From assembly GCA_017744715.1 (NCBI GenBank), contig JAGIAT010000001.1:868001-932000 (forward strand): DNA of 64,000 nucleotides. The letters are read 5' to 3'. Source of the stretch: Niabella sp. GTDB lineage: Bacteria; Bacteroidota; Bacteroidia; Chitinophagales; Chitinophagaceae. The notes beneath the pieces were generated by a model, which saw nothing but the letters and a program-made list of their open reading frames with translations, was not told where the DNA came from and did not search any database. Every line of letters begins with the position of its first letter. Position 1 is the first letter of the stretch. Shown here one piece after another: positions 35,745 through 44,972 of this stretch. The translations under genes were made by a program, and so were the position numbers.

Positions 35745-35825
35745 TACCCCGGATCGCAGGCACCTTGTTGCCGGTACCAGCCGGCTACGGGTTAAAATTC
35801 TTTAACGGGCCCGGAAGGGTTTAGG

Positions 35826-35901
35826 AGGTTGTATCAAAAATTATTTAGTGTGGCTGCGGTTCTGAAGGCAGCATTAATCCTAAAGATTTTTGATGCAGCC
35901 T
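35826..35901. repeat. MITE-like 76-bp inverted repeat between convergent genes
   Basis: Left arm (AGGTTGTATCAAAAATTATT..., from 35826) and right arm (CTAAAGATTTTTGATGCAGCCT, 35880-35901) pair over about 22 bp with few mismatches. A nested GCTGC/GCAGC stem sits inside, and a T-rich run follows. The arms resemble insertion-sequence ends. It lies between the YegP-like and aldehyde dehydrogenase genes, which converge, so it may act as a two-way terminator as well. Confidence 0.5.
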
Positions 35902-35957
35902 TTTTATATATTGTAAATCGATTTTTTAACGGTTCATGCTAGGCGTATTGCATGCGC

Positions 35958-37331
35958 TTATATCACCCTTTTTAAGGTTTTTAGTTTTCCTTTCAGCGAA
36001 GGATACGCCAACGGAATATCGGGCCAGTTGCGGGCCTTTAAAATGCCTTTTGCATGACTGAAGGTTTCGAAGGAAAACCGGCCATGATAGCGCCCGATGC
36101 CACTGTTGCCCCGGCCTCCAAAGGGCAGATTTTTGTTCAGGTAATGCATGGCTGCTGTATTTACACACCCACCGCCAAAGGGAACCTGTTGCAGCCACCG
36201 GTCGGCTTCTTTTTTATCGTTGGTAAATACATAAAAGGCCAGCGGGTTTTCATTCTGCCGGATAAGGGCCTGCGCTTCTTCTTCGGTTTCATAACCAATA
36301 ACGGGCAGCAGCGGTCCGAAAATTTCTTCTTTCATGATTGGTGCGTCCATGGAAGGCGCATCAATCAGCGTGGGTGCAATGAACAATTGCTCTTCGTTAT
36401 GTTCGCCGCCATGGAGAATGGTTTGTTCACTCATCAACTGCTTCAGCCGGTGAAAATGTTTGTTGTTAATAATGCGGCCGTAATCATAGCTGCTGATGGG
36501 TTGTTGCCCGTAAAATTTCAGGATCGTTGTTTTCAGATGCTGGATCAAGGGTGCTTTAACCGTATGGTGCACCAGCAGGTAATCCGGGGTAATGCACATC
36601 TGGCCGGCATTGGAGAATTTGATATTGATGATCCGTTTGGCCGCCGTTTTCAACGTTGCATTGGCCGTAACCACACAAGGGCTTTTTCCTCCAAGCTCCA
36701 GTGTTACCGGAGTGAGTTGCGCTGCTGCTTTTTGATAAATGATCTTTCCGACCATCGTACTTCCGGTGTAAAAAACGTGATCGTACCGGAAATCATCCAT
36801 CAGCCGGGGAATGAGGGTAACGCCTTCTCCCGGAACATATAGTACATAGTTGGCAGGAAACGCTTCACTGATGATCTGCCCCATTACTTTTTCCGTGGCG
36901 GCTGCCAGTTCGCTGGGTTTTAACACCACACAGTTACCTGCAGCTATGGCGCCGATCAGGGGCATGAACAATAACTGAAAAGGATAATTCCAGGGAGCAA
37001 TGATCAGCACCAGGCCCAACGGCTCGTAAAGAATGCTGCTTTTGCCCGGTATGTTAACCAGGTTGGTGGCAACGGGTTGCGGGGCCATCCACTCGTCGAG
37101 CGAACGGATGCTGGCATCGATTTCCGAGATGACCATCCCCGTTTCGGTGATCCAAACCTCTTCCTTGCTTTTATGCAGGTCCTGGAACAACGCGTTGCTC
37201 AACGCTTCTTCATGGCGCAGGATGCTTTCCTTTAATTGTTGCAGTTGTTTTTTCCGGAACGCGACCGGACGCGTAGCTCCTGTATGGAAAAAACCGCGCA
37301 TGCTATTCAACTCGTTGATCAGACCTGTCAT
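35958..37331 (-). CDS. Aldehyde dehydrogenase family protein (class 3-like)
   Basis: 457 residues, the length of ALDH3-type enzymes. Cofactor and catalytic motifs: LIIAPWNYPFQL, KPSELAAATEKV, YTGSTMVGKIIYQKAA, the general base Glu in LELGGKSPCVV, and the nucleophile Cys in NAGQMCITPDYLLV. The end FGGRGNSGIGRYHGRFSFETFSH is typical of ALDH3. It oxidises aldehydes to acids with NAD(P)+. The substrate is unknown; fatty or aromatic aldehydes are usual in this class. The YegP-like gene converges on it. Confidence 0.9.
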   Translation of the reverse strand: MTGLINELNSMRGFFHTGATRPVAFRKKQLQQLKESILRHEEALSNALFQDLHKSKEEVWITETGMVISEIDASIRSLDEWMAPQPVATNLVNIPGKSSILYEPLGLVLIIAPWNYPFQLLFMPLIGAIAAGNCVVLKPSELAAATEKVMGQIISEAFPANYVLYVPGEGVTLIPRLMDDFRYDHVFYTGSTMVGKIIYQKAAAQLTPVTLELGGKSPCVVTANATLKTAAKRIINIKFSNAGQMCITPDYLLVHHTVKAPLIQHLKTTILKFYGQQPISSYDYGRIINNKHFHRLKQLMSEQTILHGGEHNEEQLFIAPTLIDAPSMDAPIMKEEIFGPLLPVIGYETEEEAQALIRQNENPLAFYVFTNDKKEADRWLQQVPFGGGCVNTAAMHYLNKNLPFGGRGNSGIGRYHGRFSFETFSHAKGILKARNWPDIPLAYPSLKGKLKTLKRVI

Positions 37332-37460
37332 TGGTTCGTTGTTTATAATTTCCGTATGCCATGTCCGGATATTTTCGCGGGCACCTGCAAAAACCGGATG
37401 CGCTTTTCAGCCTGACAAATTTCGACAAGATTTTTAAGATTGTCAAATGTACTTGCCGGC

Positions 37461-38177
37461 TTATTTAAAAGCTGCAAAGGAAGCAAAGCAAAGATGCTTA
37501 TGAAGCAGGCTTACGGTTTTAAAACCCGATCGCTGTAAAAGATGGGTTTGATAAAGCACACTTCTGGGTGAGTCTTCTTTTTCGATATAGGCAAATACAT
37601 GATCCCGGTAGGTGGCATCTTTAAGGCCGGTGAGGAAGTTGCCATAGTGTTGGGTAAAAAGCAGGTGCTGCAGTGCCGGATGATCTTCGGTTACCAGGTC
37701 GAAGATCCAGATGCTGCCACCCGGTTTCAGGAGCCGGTAAAATTTTGCAAAGGCGGCTTCCCAGTCGGCATCCTCCCGCAAATGATGCAGCGTTGCCGTG
37801 GCAATGATTACATCATAGACCGCTTCCTCCAGTACCGCCGTTCTGAAATCTTCTTTTATGGTGGTTACCCTGCCGGTTGTCAATGGCTGTACCCGTTCTC
37901 TGGCTTTATCCAGCATGGGCTGGCTCAGGTCCACAAGCGTTACATCGGGGTTGGTGCTTGTTTTTGATAAGAGCTTTACCGGGTAGTTGCCGGCCCCGCA
38001 TCCAATGTCGAGCAGCTTTTTTAAATGAGGGGTCGTGGCCACGATACCGTCCGTGATCAGCTCCATATTAAAACTGGCATCCAAGGTGGTTTGCTGCCCG
38101 GTTTCGAGATTGGAGAAACGGGCCACATCCTGGTCGAAGCGTGCTTCAATTTCTTTCAATGTTGATTTCTGTTGCAT
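37461..38177 (-). CDS. Class I SAM-dependent methyltransferase
   Basis: 238 residues from ATG 38177. A Rossmann-fold SAM site is visible (LKKLLDIGCGAGNYPVKLL, then VTLVDLSQPMLDKARERV and DVIIATATLHHLR, with LLKPGGSIWIFDLV). The substrate is unknown. A TACTTTTG box on the minus strand (38200-38193) ends 15 bp before the ATG, which rules out the TTG at 38195 inside it. Divergent from a LysR regulator, which may control it. Confidence 0.85.
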   Translation of the reverse strand: MQQKSTLKEIEARFDQDVARFSNLETGQQTTLDASFNMELITDGIVATTPHLKKLLDIGCGAGNYPVKLLSKTSTNPDVTLVDLSQPMLDKARERVQPLTTGRVTTIKEDFRTAVLEEAVYDVIIATATLHHLREDADWEAAFAKFYRLLKPGGSIWIFDLVTEDHPALQHLLFTQHYGNFLTGLKDATYRDHVFAYIEKEDSPRSVLYQTHLLQRSGFKTVSLLHKHLCFASFAAFK

Positions 38178-38192
38178 ACAGTGGTTTTCATT

Positions 38193-38200
38193 CAAAAGTA
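38193..38200 (-). promoter_or_regulatory. Bacteroidota -7 promoter box of the methyltransferase gene
   Basis: TACTTTTG on the minus strand, with a TTTT about 20 bp upstream in the -33 position. Lies in the 84-bp gap shared with the divergent LysR gene. Confidence 0.5.
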
Positions 38201-38261
38201 AAAACCGGATCGATACTTTAAAAATGCTATTTTTATCATCTATTAATACTTAAAAGGTATC

Positions 38262-39158
38262 ATGGAGATCCGGCATTTATTATATTTCCAAATGCTTGCA
38301 AAGGAGTTACATTTTGGAAGGGCGGCGGAGCGGCTGTTTATCTCGCAACCCCCGTTAAGCCGGCAGATCCGGGAGCTGGAGGCGGAGCTTGGTGTACTGC
38401 TATTTGAACGGAATAATAAACGGGTGGCGCTTACCGAAGCCGGCCAGTACTTCCTGTCTGAAAGCACCGCACTGCTGCAGCAGCTGGAGAAGGCAAAATT
38501 AAAGGCAAGACAGATCCATGATTCCCTGGCCGGCACTTTCCGGTTGGGATACATCAGCTCCACGCCCGGGAGCATTCTTGCCCAGGTGCTGAAAACGATA
38601 AAAGTGCAGTATCCCTTTTTGCGGGTAAACCTGTATGAAGCAGCTACACAACGGCAACGGGCGGCATTGGAAAGCGGAACACTTGATTTGGGTATTGCCC
38701 GCGCGCCGGTACTGGCCCCGCAATTGGAGCAACGATTGCTGCTGACCGAATATTTTTGCCTGGCAAAGCCAAAGGGAAAAAAGATCCCGTTGCGGGAGCT
38801 GGCCACGCAGTCTTTTGTTTCCTTCAATAAGGATTATGCACCGGATTACCACCAGCAGTTCCTGTATTGCTGCCACCAGCTGGGGTTTGAGCCGCAGGTG
38901 ATCCATGAATGTAATAATATGCCCTCAATCCTGGAGTTGGTGGCAGGGGGTATGGGCCTGGCCATTGTTCCGCAATCGGTCCGGAAATTATTCCGTTTTA
39001 CGGACCTGGATTTTGTGCCGTTGCGACAGTTGCCGGTGCGCACGGAAACCATGCTGGTTTTTGATCCGGAAAACCGGCAGCCTGCCTTACCGGTATTTGT
39101 AGCATTACTGGAGAAGGCGTATCAGCATTTTAGCAGCAGTCCGGGAAAACATGCCTAG
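38262..39158 (+). CDS. LysR-family transcriptional regulator
   Basis: 298 residues. The N-terminal winged helix (residues 1-60: MEIRHLLYFQMLAKELHFGRA then FISQPPLSRQIRELEAELG) is typical. The C-terminal two-lobed effector domain follows (LGYISSTPGSIL, then SGTLDLGIARAP). LysR proteins usually control a divergent neighbour, here the methyltransferase gene 84 bp away. The effector is unknown. Confidence 0.9.
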   Translation: MEIRHLLYFQMLAKELHFGRAAERLFISQPPLSRQIRELEAELGVLLFERNNKRVALTEAGQYFLSESTALLQQLEKAKLKARQIHDSLAGTFRLGYISSTPGSILAQVLKTIKVQYPFLRVNLYEAATQRQRAALESGTLDLGIARAPVLAPQLEQRLLLTEYFCLAKPKGKKIPLRELATQSFVSFNKDYAPDYHQQFLYCCHQLGFEPQVIHECNNMPSILELVAGGMGLAIVPQSVRKLFRFTDLDFVPLRQLPVRTETMLVFDPENRQPALPVFVALLEKAYQHFSSSPGKHA

Positions 39159-39250
39159 CAGGCCAGGAATGAAAGGTTATGTTCCTTTATGTGTATGCGA
39201 AGACATCACCGGCCGGCACCTGTTCCTTAAAAAGTTTGTAACTTTCATCC

Positions 39251-40099
39251 GTGAGTACAAAAGAGCCGTTCCCGGTTTTTGGGATCCGGGAATTTAGAGA
39301 ACAACAACAATTCGAAGACGACCTGGTGTATCAGGAGCTGCACGGAGCGCGGATCATTGAAAAACCGCATAAGCATGATTTTTTCTTTTTTCTTTTGTTT
39401 GAAAAAGGAAGCGGCATTCATTCCATCGACTTTATCGATTACGGGGTAAAGCCCCGCCAGTTGCATCTGTTGTTCCCGGATCAGGTACATAGCTGGCGGC
39501 TGGGGAAAAATACTTCGGGGTTTCAGCTGATGATCAGCCGGCCGGTTTTTGAAACGTTTTCTGACGCGTTACGCTTTTCATTTTTCCTCTATCAGCATCA
39601 CCCGGTGCTGGATCTTCCGGAACCGGTGTTTAAAAAACTGATGTATGAGTTCCGGTCAATAAAAGAAGAACTGGAGCAGGTGCCGGTTCAGTCGGAAATC
39701 GTTACCCTTCGCACCCGCCTGATTGCGCAACTGGCCAGCCGGGAAGCAGAACACAAGTTTGAGGATTTTGAAGTGTATCGTACACGGCCTGTATTGTTAA
39801 AATACCAATCCCTGGTGAACCTGTATTTTAAGGAACAGAAATCGGTGACCTTTTACGCCGGCCAGCTGCATATAACCGCCAATTATTTAAACATTCTTTG
39901 CAAACGGCATTTTCATGTGCCGGCCACTTTCCTGATCCAGAACCGGGTGATACTGGAAGCAAAGCGCCTGATGCAGGTTTCCGAAAAATCGGTAAAGGAA
40001 ATAGCCTATGAACTGGGGTTCAGCGACCTTGCCTATTTCTCAAATTTTTTTAAAAACAAAACCGGGTTTGCTCCAAGGGAGTTCCGGCAGCAGTTATAA
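39251..40099 (+). CDS. AraC-family transcriptional regulator
   Basis: 282 residues from GTG 39251. An N-terminal cupin-like domain (HKHDFFFFLLFEKGSGIHSIDFIDY, LLFPDQVHSWRLG) precedes two helix-turn-helix motifs at the C-terminus (VTFYAGQLHITANYLNILCKRHFHV and EIAYELGFSDLAYFSNFFKNKTGFAPREFR). It lies just before the Tat-exported amidohydrolase gene on the same strand and may regulate it. Confidence 0.9.
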   Translation: MSTKEPFPVFGIREFREQQQFEDDLVYQELHGARIIEKPHKHDFFFFLLFEKGSGIHSIDFIDYGVKPRQLHLLFPDQVHSWRLGKNTSGFQLMISRPVFETFSDALRFSFFLYQHHPVLDLPEPVFKKLMYEFRSIKEELEQVPVQSEIVTLRTRLIAQLASREAEHKFEDFEVYRTRPVLLKYQSLVNLYFKEQKSVTFYAGQLHITANYLNILCKRHFHVPATFLIQNRVILEAKRLMQVSEKSVKEIAYELGFSDLAYFSNFFKNKTGFAPREFRQQL

Positions 40100-40150
40100 A
40101 TTTTACAAGTTATAGCATAAATCCTCCATCGGGAAGGAAAAGGCGTGGGC

Positions 40151-40158
40151 TAACTTTG
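40151..40158 (+). promoter_or_regulatory. Bacteroidota -7 promoter box of the amidohydrolase gene
   Basis: TAACTTTG, a full match to TAnnTTTG, ends 17 bp before the ATG at 40176. No clear -33 TTTG, which would suit an activator such as the AraC protein encoded upstream. Confidence 0.5.
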
Positions 40159-40175
40159 TAAAAAAATAAAGCATT

Positions 40176-41504
40176 ATGGTACCCCGTTCCATTTCCCGGA
40201 AAGATTTTATTAAAAACTCTTCCATTCTTTTTGCCGCCGGCAGTGGTTTGCTGGCAACCGGTGAGGCCGTTGCGGCCGGCAGCCAAACTGCTGTTGCCGC
40301 GGGAAAAACGCTTACATTAAAAAATGTGCGGTTGGAAACGGGGTTTGAATATGAGGGAGAAGAGGTGACCGGTACAAAAACAGCGCTCTTTACCATTGAG
40401 ATCAGCGATGGGAAAATAAAATCGGTATTGCCCAACAATCCTGCGGCAAAGGCCGTGGATGCAAAAGGTTTATTGTTATTACCGGCCTTCAGGGAAATGC
40501 ATATCCACCTGGATAAAACCTATTATGGTGAAAAGTGGAAGGCTACCGGCAAAAGGCAGGGTGGTGTAAAAGGAATGATCGCGCTGGAACAGCAGATCAT
40601 CCCGGAGTTGCTGAAAAATTCTACCTATAAAGCAGAAAAACTGATCGAGCTGCTGCAATCGAAGGGCAGCAATGTGGCCCGCAGCCACGTCAACATCGAA
40701 CCCACTTCAAAGCTGGATTCGTTAAAGCACCTGCAGCAAGCCCTGGAAAATAAAAAGAACTCTTTTGAGGCGGAGCTGGTGGCTTTTCCGCAACATGGTA
40801 TTTTTTATACGGATTCCGCCGCCCTGATGAAGGATGCCGCACAAATGGGCGTGGATTATATCGGGGGGCTGGATCCCACCACTATTGATGGCAGCATTGA
40901 GAAGAGCATGGACTTTGTGGTACAGCTGGCGCTGGATTACAAAAAGGGCATCGATATTCATTTACACGAAGGGGGCGAATCGGGTGTAAAAACCATTGAG
41001 TACCTGGTGAACAAGGTAAACGAAAACCCGGCCTTGAAAGGAAAGACCTTCGTTAGTCATTGTTTTGCCCTGGCCTATCTCGACCGGAAGAAGCAGGAAG
41101 AAATGGCGGAGAAGATGGGGAATGCCGGGGTGGGCGTAATGTCTACCATTCCGTTTGGAGGCATGATCATGCCCATTCCTACGTTATATAAATACGGCGT
41201 GGATGTACGTGCAGGAAACGACTGTATCATTGATCATTGGAATACGTTTGGTTCCGGCAGCGTATTACAGAAGGCCAATCTTGCGGCCCAGCTCTATGGG
41301 TATCGTACAGAATTTGACCTGTCGCGTATATTAAAACTGGCCACCCATAATGTACTGCCGCTGGATGATAAAGGGAACCGGCAGTGGCCCCGGGTTGGTG
41401 ATAAAGCAGATTTGGTATTGATCGATGCCAGCTGTTCGGCAGAAGCCGTATCCCGTATTTCGCCGGTGCGCTCCCTCATCCACCGCGGAACCGTCGTGTT
41501 TTAA
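40176..41504 (+). CDS. Cytosine deaminase-like amidohydrolase with a Tat-type leader
   Basis: 442 residues. The N-terminus has SRKDFIKNSSILFAAGSGLLA, a single-arginine Tat-like or Sec leader. The body is an amidohydrolase of the cytosine/isocytosine deaminase group: FREMHIHLDKTYYGEKW, IDIHLHEGG, FVSHCFAL, and the metal Asp in RAGNDCIIDHWNTFGSG. It likely deaminates or hydrolyses a cyclic compound in the periplasm. Followed 4 bp later by an ankyrin lipoprotein gene. Confidence 0.82.
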   Translation: MVPRSISRKDFIKNSSILFAAGSGLLATGEAVAAGSQTAVAAGKTLTLKNVRLETGFEYEGEEVTGTKTALFTIEISDGKIKSVLPNNPAAKAVDAKGLLLLPAFREMHIHLDKTYYGEKWKATGKRQGGVKGMIALEQQIIPELLKNSTYKAEKLIELLQSKGSNVARSHVNIEPTSKLDSLKHLQQALENKKNSFEAELVAFPQHGIFYTDSAALMKDAAQMGVDYIGGLDPTTIDGSIEKSMDFVVQLALDYKKGIDIHLHEGGESGVKTIEYLVNKVNENPALKGKTFVSHCFALAYLDRKKQEEMAEKMGNAGVGVMSTIPFGGMIMPIPTLYKYGVDVRAGNDCIIDHWNTFGSGSVLQKANLAAQLYGYRTEFDLSRILKLATHNVLPLDDKGNRQWPRVGDKADLVLIDASCSAEAVSRISPVRSLIHRGTVVF

Positions 41505-41508
41505 AACC

Positions 41509-42207
41509 ATGAATCGCGTTATGCATTATTTACTTTTGGTATGCGCTATATGCATCCTCAATGCCTGCCAGGCAAAAACAACCAGTGCGGATATGAATAC
41601 AAAAGACAGGGGCATTATAGAAGCGGTAGAAAAAAATCAGCTGCCGGTAGTGGAAGCTGCATTAAAAAAAGGGGCGGATGTAAATACCGCTGATCAGCAC
41701 AAGCGATCCCTGTTGCTGATTGCCACCCATGCCAATAACCTGGAAATGGCAACATTATTGGTGGCGCATGGCGCAAATGTCAACCAGCAGGACCAGATTA
41801 AAGACAGTCCGTTTTTGTACGCGGGAGCGGCGGGATTTACGGGGCTGGTAAAATTATTCCTGGAGCATGGCGCCCGTTTTGACCTGTTTAACCGGTATAA
41901 CGGAACGGCGCTGATCCCGGCCTGCGAACGGGGACATGTTGATGTGGTAAAGATCCTGGCAAACACGAAGAATTTCCCCATTGATCATGTGAACCGTTTA
42001 GGTTGGACGGCTTTGATGGAGGCCGTGGTGTTGGGCAACGGATCACAAAAATATGTAACCGTGGTGCAGCTGCTGGTAGATGCCGGGTGTAATATCCAGA
42101 TCCCGGATCATGATGGGGTTACGGCTTTGCAGCACGCCCGGTCCAGGGGTTATACGGCCATCGCCGCGGTTCTGGAAAAGGCTTCCGAAAGAAACGGTAA
42201 AGAATAA
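41509..42207 (+). CDS. Ankyrin-repeat lipoprotein
   Basis: 232 residues from ATG 41509, 4 bp after the amidohydrolase stop. A lipoprotein leader ends CILNAC. About five ankyrin repeats follow (for example EAALKKGADVNTADQHKRSLLLIATHANNLEMATLLVAHGANV and KILANTKNFPIDHVNRLGWTALMEAV). Ankyrin proteins next to periplasmic enzymes often protect against, or bind, them. This gene ends in a good terminator. Confidence 0.85.
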   Translation: MNRVMHYLLLVCAICILNACQAKTTSADMNTKDRGIIEAVEKNQLPVVEAALKKGADVNTADQHKRSLLLIATHANNLEMATLLVAHGANVNQQDQIKDSPFLYAGAAGFTGLVKLFLEHGARFDLFNRYNGTALIPACERGHVDVVKILANTKNFPIDHVNRLGWTALMEAVVLGNGSQKYVTVVQLLVDAGCNIQIPDHDGVTALQHARSRGYTAIAAVLEKASERNGKE

Positions 42208-42247
42208 AGGTGCTCATTAAATGTGTTTATACTGTTCAATAACGAAG

Positions 42248-42266
42248 AAGCCCTCAGGGGCTTTTT
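42248..42266 (+). terminator. Rho-independent terminator after the ankyrin gene
   Basis: AAGCCC (42248-42253), loop TCAG, GGGCTT (42258-42263) and a run of five T ending at 42266. It closes the amidohydrolase-ankyrin unit. Confidence 0.75.
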
Positions 42267-42361
42267 CAATTCAATTCGTCCGGTGATGGTGATTGGTGTA
42301 TGCCAATGCCCATCAACCCGGGGCGAAACAAAGCAGATCCGGTTGCCGGATCTATAACCCG

Positions 42362-43636
42362 ATGATTATGCGTACTACAAATATTGAAATGCTGCAAAAG
42401 CCTGTAGAAACAACCAAGGTGAATATACACCGGGCACATGGCCCGGAACAAGTGCCTGCCCGGCCGCCGTTAAGCCGTGGAACGCTTTGGCTGATGACGA
42501 TCGCCACCGGGGTAGTAGTGGGTAACAATTATTATAACCAGCCCTTGCTGGGATTAATGGCCCGGGATTTTGGTGTAAGTGAGGGCCGTATCAGCAATAT
42601 CGCCATGCTAACGCAGGTAGGCTTTGCCCTGGGGCTGTTGCTGATTGTGCCGTTGGGCGATATGCTTCGCCGCAGGCGGTTAATTCTTATTGATTTTGGA
42701 CTGATCATCTTATCGCTCATTGGTATGACCATTGCTCCTACGGTGGGCTGGTTGTTCCTGGCCAGTTTTATGGTGGGCTTTACATCGGTGCTGCCACAAC
42801 TGTTTGTGCCCATGGCCGCAGAATTGGCGGCAAAGGAAAAGCAAAGTGCGGCCATCGGTATGGTGATGAGCGGCTTATTGCTGGGCATCTTATTATCGAG
42901 AGTGGTTAGCGGAGTGGTAGGCGATCTATGGGGCTGGAAGGTGATGTACTATATGGCTACGGGAGCGATGGTATTGTTAGCGGGGTTGATTGCGTTAAAA
43001 CTACCGGAAGTACATCCCGCTTTTAAAGGAAGCTACGGGTCGCTGATGCGGTCCTTGCTGCAGCTTACGCGCACCCAGCCGGTGCTGCGTTTGGCTGCGT
43101 TTCGCGGGGCGATGGGATTTGCGGCATTTAGTGCCTTCTGGACCACGCTGGTGTTTCACCTGGAGGATGCCCCGTTTCATGCCGGTGCGGCAGTTGCCGG
43201 TTCCTTCGGTATTATTGGCGCCGTAGGTGCCTTGGCGGCCGCCCTGGTGGGCCGGGTGGCCCGGAAGGTACCGCCATCCCGGATCATTTTGTTGGCCATT
43301 GTGATGCTGATCCTGAGCTGGTGCATTTTTTATATCGGCGGGTATACCTATGCCGGACTGATTGTTGGGGTAATCCTCCTCGACCTGGGATTACAGTCGA
43401 TGCATATCCTCAACCAGTCGTCCTTTTTTGCATTAAACCTGGGTGCCAATAACCGGCTGAATACGGTGTACATGTTCAGCTACTTTATAGGAGGCGCAGC
43501 AGGCACCTGGCTGGCTGCACAGGCCTGGAAGTATGCGCAGTGGAACGGGGTAGTGGCCATCGGTATTACGTTTACGGTGCTGGCCCTGGCGGCGCACCTG
43601 GTCTACGGCCGGCGTACAGGTCTCCGCCAGGAATAA
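42362..43636 (+). CDS. Major facilitator superfamily transporter
   Basis: 424 residues from ATG 42362 (ATG 42368 is possible). About 12 membrane helices with MFS motifs: GDMLRRRRLILIDFGLI (motif A) after helix 2, and two six-helix halves. It resembles the drug/metabolite exporter group with VVVGNNYYNQPLLGLMARDFG at the start. Open frame continues to GTG 42293 but crosses the terminator region of the ankyrin gene, so it is not used. Substrate unknown. Confidence 0.85.
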   Translation: MIMRTTNIEMLQKPVETTKVNIHRAHGPEQVPARPPLSRGTLWLMTIATGVVVGNNYYNQPLLGLMARDFGVSEGRISNIAMLTQVGFALGLLLIVPLGDMLRRRRLILIDFGLIILSLIGMTIAPTVGWLFLASFMVGFTSVLPQLFVPMAAELAAKEKQSAAIGMVMSGLLLGILLSRVVSGVVGDLWGWKVMYYMATGAMVLLAGLIALKLPEVHPAFKGSYGSLMRSLLQLTRTQPVLRLAAFRGAMGFAAFSAFWTTLVFHLEDAPFHAGAAVAGSFGIIGAVGALAAALVGRVARKVPPSRIILLAIVMLILSWCIFYIGGYTYAGLIVGVILLDLGLQSMHILNQSSFFALNLGANNRLNTVYMFSYFIGGAAGTWLAAQAWKYAQWNGVVAIGITFTVLALAAHLVYGRRTGLRQE

Positions 43637-43802
43637 TTCCGCTGCACCGCAGCATTTGGAACCGGAGATAGGATGTTGTATCGTCCGGCGGGTTATCGAA
43701 CCATGCAGGCATTCCTGTAACGGGCCTGGATCTCAAATGAATCTGTGATGCGGTGCTCCTATACCATCAGAAATTTCCGCCGCTGAACAGCAAAAAACAG
43801 CG

Positions 43803-43858
43803 CCTCTGTGTTTCTGTGGCATCAAAAAAATACAAAATCTTTGTATCTTAGTACAAAG
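43803..43858. repeat. Solo GTGT/GTGGCAT repeat and interleaved TACAAA palindromes before dprA
   Basis: CCTCTGTGTTTCTGTGGCAT and an A-run (43803-43830) matches the pattern of the GxxExxY-unit arm ATTCGTGTATTCGTGGCATT plus A-run. It is followed by TACAAA-ATC-TTTGTA (43831-43845) and then TACAAAG (43852-43858), so the central TTTGTA can pair with either flank. Confidence 0.4.
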
Positions 43859-43866
43859 ACAACCTC

Positions 43867-44964
43867 ATGGAACACCCGTTGATGTACCGTATTGCCCTGA
43901 CCCTTGTTCCGAACATCGGGCCCGTTATTGCACGGTTACTGTTACAGCATTTATCACCGGAAGAGATCTTTACAGCGCGAAGGGCTGTATTGGAAGGTAT
44001 TGAAGGCCTGGGCCGGTTGCGGGCCGACAGCATCCTGAAGTTTAACGGTTTTTCGCAGGCGGAGCGGGAACTGGCGTTTATTGAAAAGCACGGAATCCGG
44101 CCACTTTTTCTTACGGATGATGCATACCCGCAGCGGCTGTTGAATTGCTATGATGCACCCGTACTGCTGTACTATAAGGGAACTGCGGATCTGAACCAAT
44201 CAAAGATCATTGCGGTTGTAGGATCGCGGTTGCATACCGAGTACGGGCGGCTGGTTTGTGAAAAACTGATCGATGACCTGCAGCACAGCGGGGTGTTGGT
44301 CGTTAGCGGTTTGGCCTATGGTATCGATTCGCTGGTGCATAAGCATTCTTTAAAAGCGAAGCTGCAAACCGTAGGCGTGCTGGCACACGGGCTGGATAAA
44401 ATTTATCCGCCGGATCATTTTGCCATGGCGCGGGAAATGACCGGCCAGGGTGGGTTGCTGACAGAGTTTGTAACCGGAACGCAGCCGGACCGCCATCATT
44501 TTCCCAGCAGGAACCGGATCGTAGCAGGTATGAGCGATGCTACCGTGGTGGTGGAAACCGATATCAAAGGCGGAAGCATGATCACCGCAGAATTGGCCAA
44601 CGGGTATTACAAGGATGTATTTGCATTTCCGGGGAGAACACTGGATAAAAAAAGCAGCGGTTGCAATCACCTCATTAAAACCAACCGGGCGCAATTGCTT
44701 ACAGACGGGAAGCAGCTCCTGGAAACCATGGGCTGGACCACTGTAAAAAAACCGGTTAAAAAACAAACAAGGGAATTGTTTATTGAATTGTCTGCCGAAG
44801 AACAGGCCATTGTAACATTGCTGCAGGAGCGGCAGCAGGCCGATATTGATGAACTGCATCTGCGCTCCGGGCTCAGCAGCAGCCGGGTAGCCGTGGCAGT
44901 GCTGAACCTGGAAATGCAAAATGTGATCCAGGCAATGCCGGGGAAGATGTACCAGTTGCTGTAG
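43867..44964 (+). CDS. dprA: DNA processing protein DprA
   Basis: 365 residues. An N-terminal SAM-like helical domain is followed by the Rossmann-fold DprA core (KIIAVVGSRLHTEYGRLVCEKL, VVSGLAYGIDSLVHKHSL, FVTGTQPDRHHFPSRNRIVAGMSDATVVVE, GSMITAELANGYYKDVFAFPG), and a C-terminal winged helix of about 65 residues (LSAEEQAIVTLLQERQQADIDEL). It loads RecA on single-stranded DNA during natural transformation. Confidence 0.93.
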   Translation: MEHPLMYRIALTLVPNIGPVIARLLLQHLSPEEIFTARRAVLEGIEGLGRLRADSILKFNGFSQAERELAFIEKHGIRPLFLTDDAYPQRLLNCYDAPVLLYYKGTADLNQSKIIAVVGSRLHTEYGRLVCEKLIDDLQHSGVLVVSGLAYGIDSLVHKHSLKAKLQTVGVLAHGLDKIYPPDHFAMAREMTGQGGLLTEFVTGTQPDRHHFPSRNRIVAGMSDATVVVETDIKGGSMITAELANGYYKDVFAFPGRTLDKKSSGCNHLIKTNRAQLLTDGKQLLETMGWTTVKKPVKKQTRELFIELSAEEQAIVTLLQERQQADIDELHLRSGLSSSRVAVAVLNLEMQNVIQAMPGKMYQLL

Positions 44965-44972
44965 CTGCAGAT

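Noticed and set aside
42293..42361. GTG-initiated extension of the MFS transporter
   Set aside because: It is hydrophilic, precedes the conserved N-terminus, and begins close behind the terminator of the ankyrin gene.
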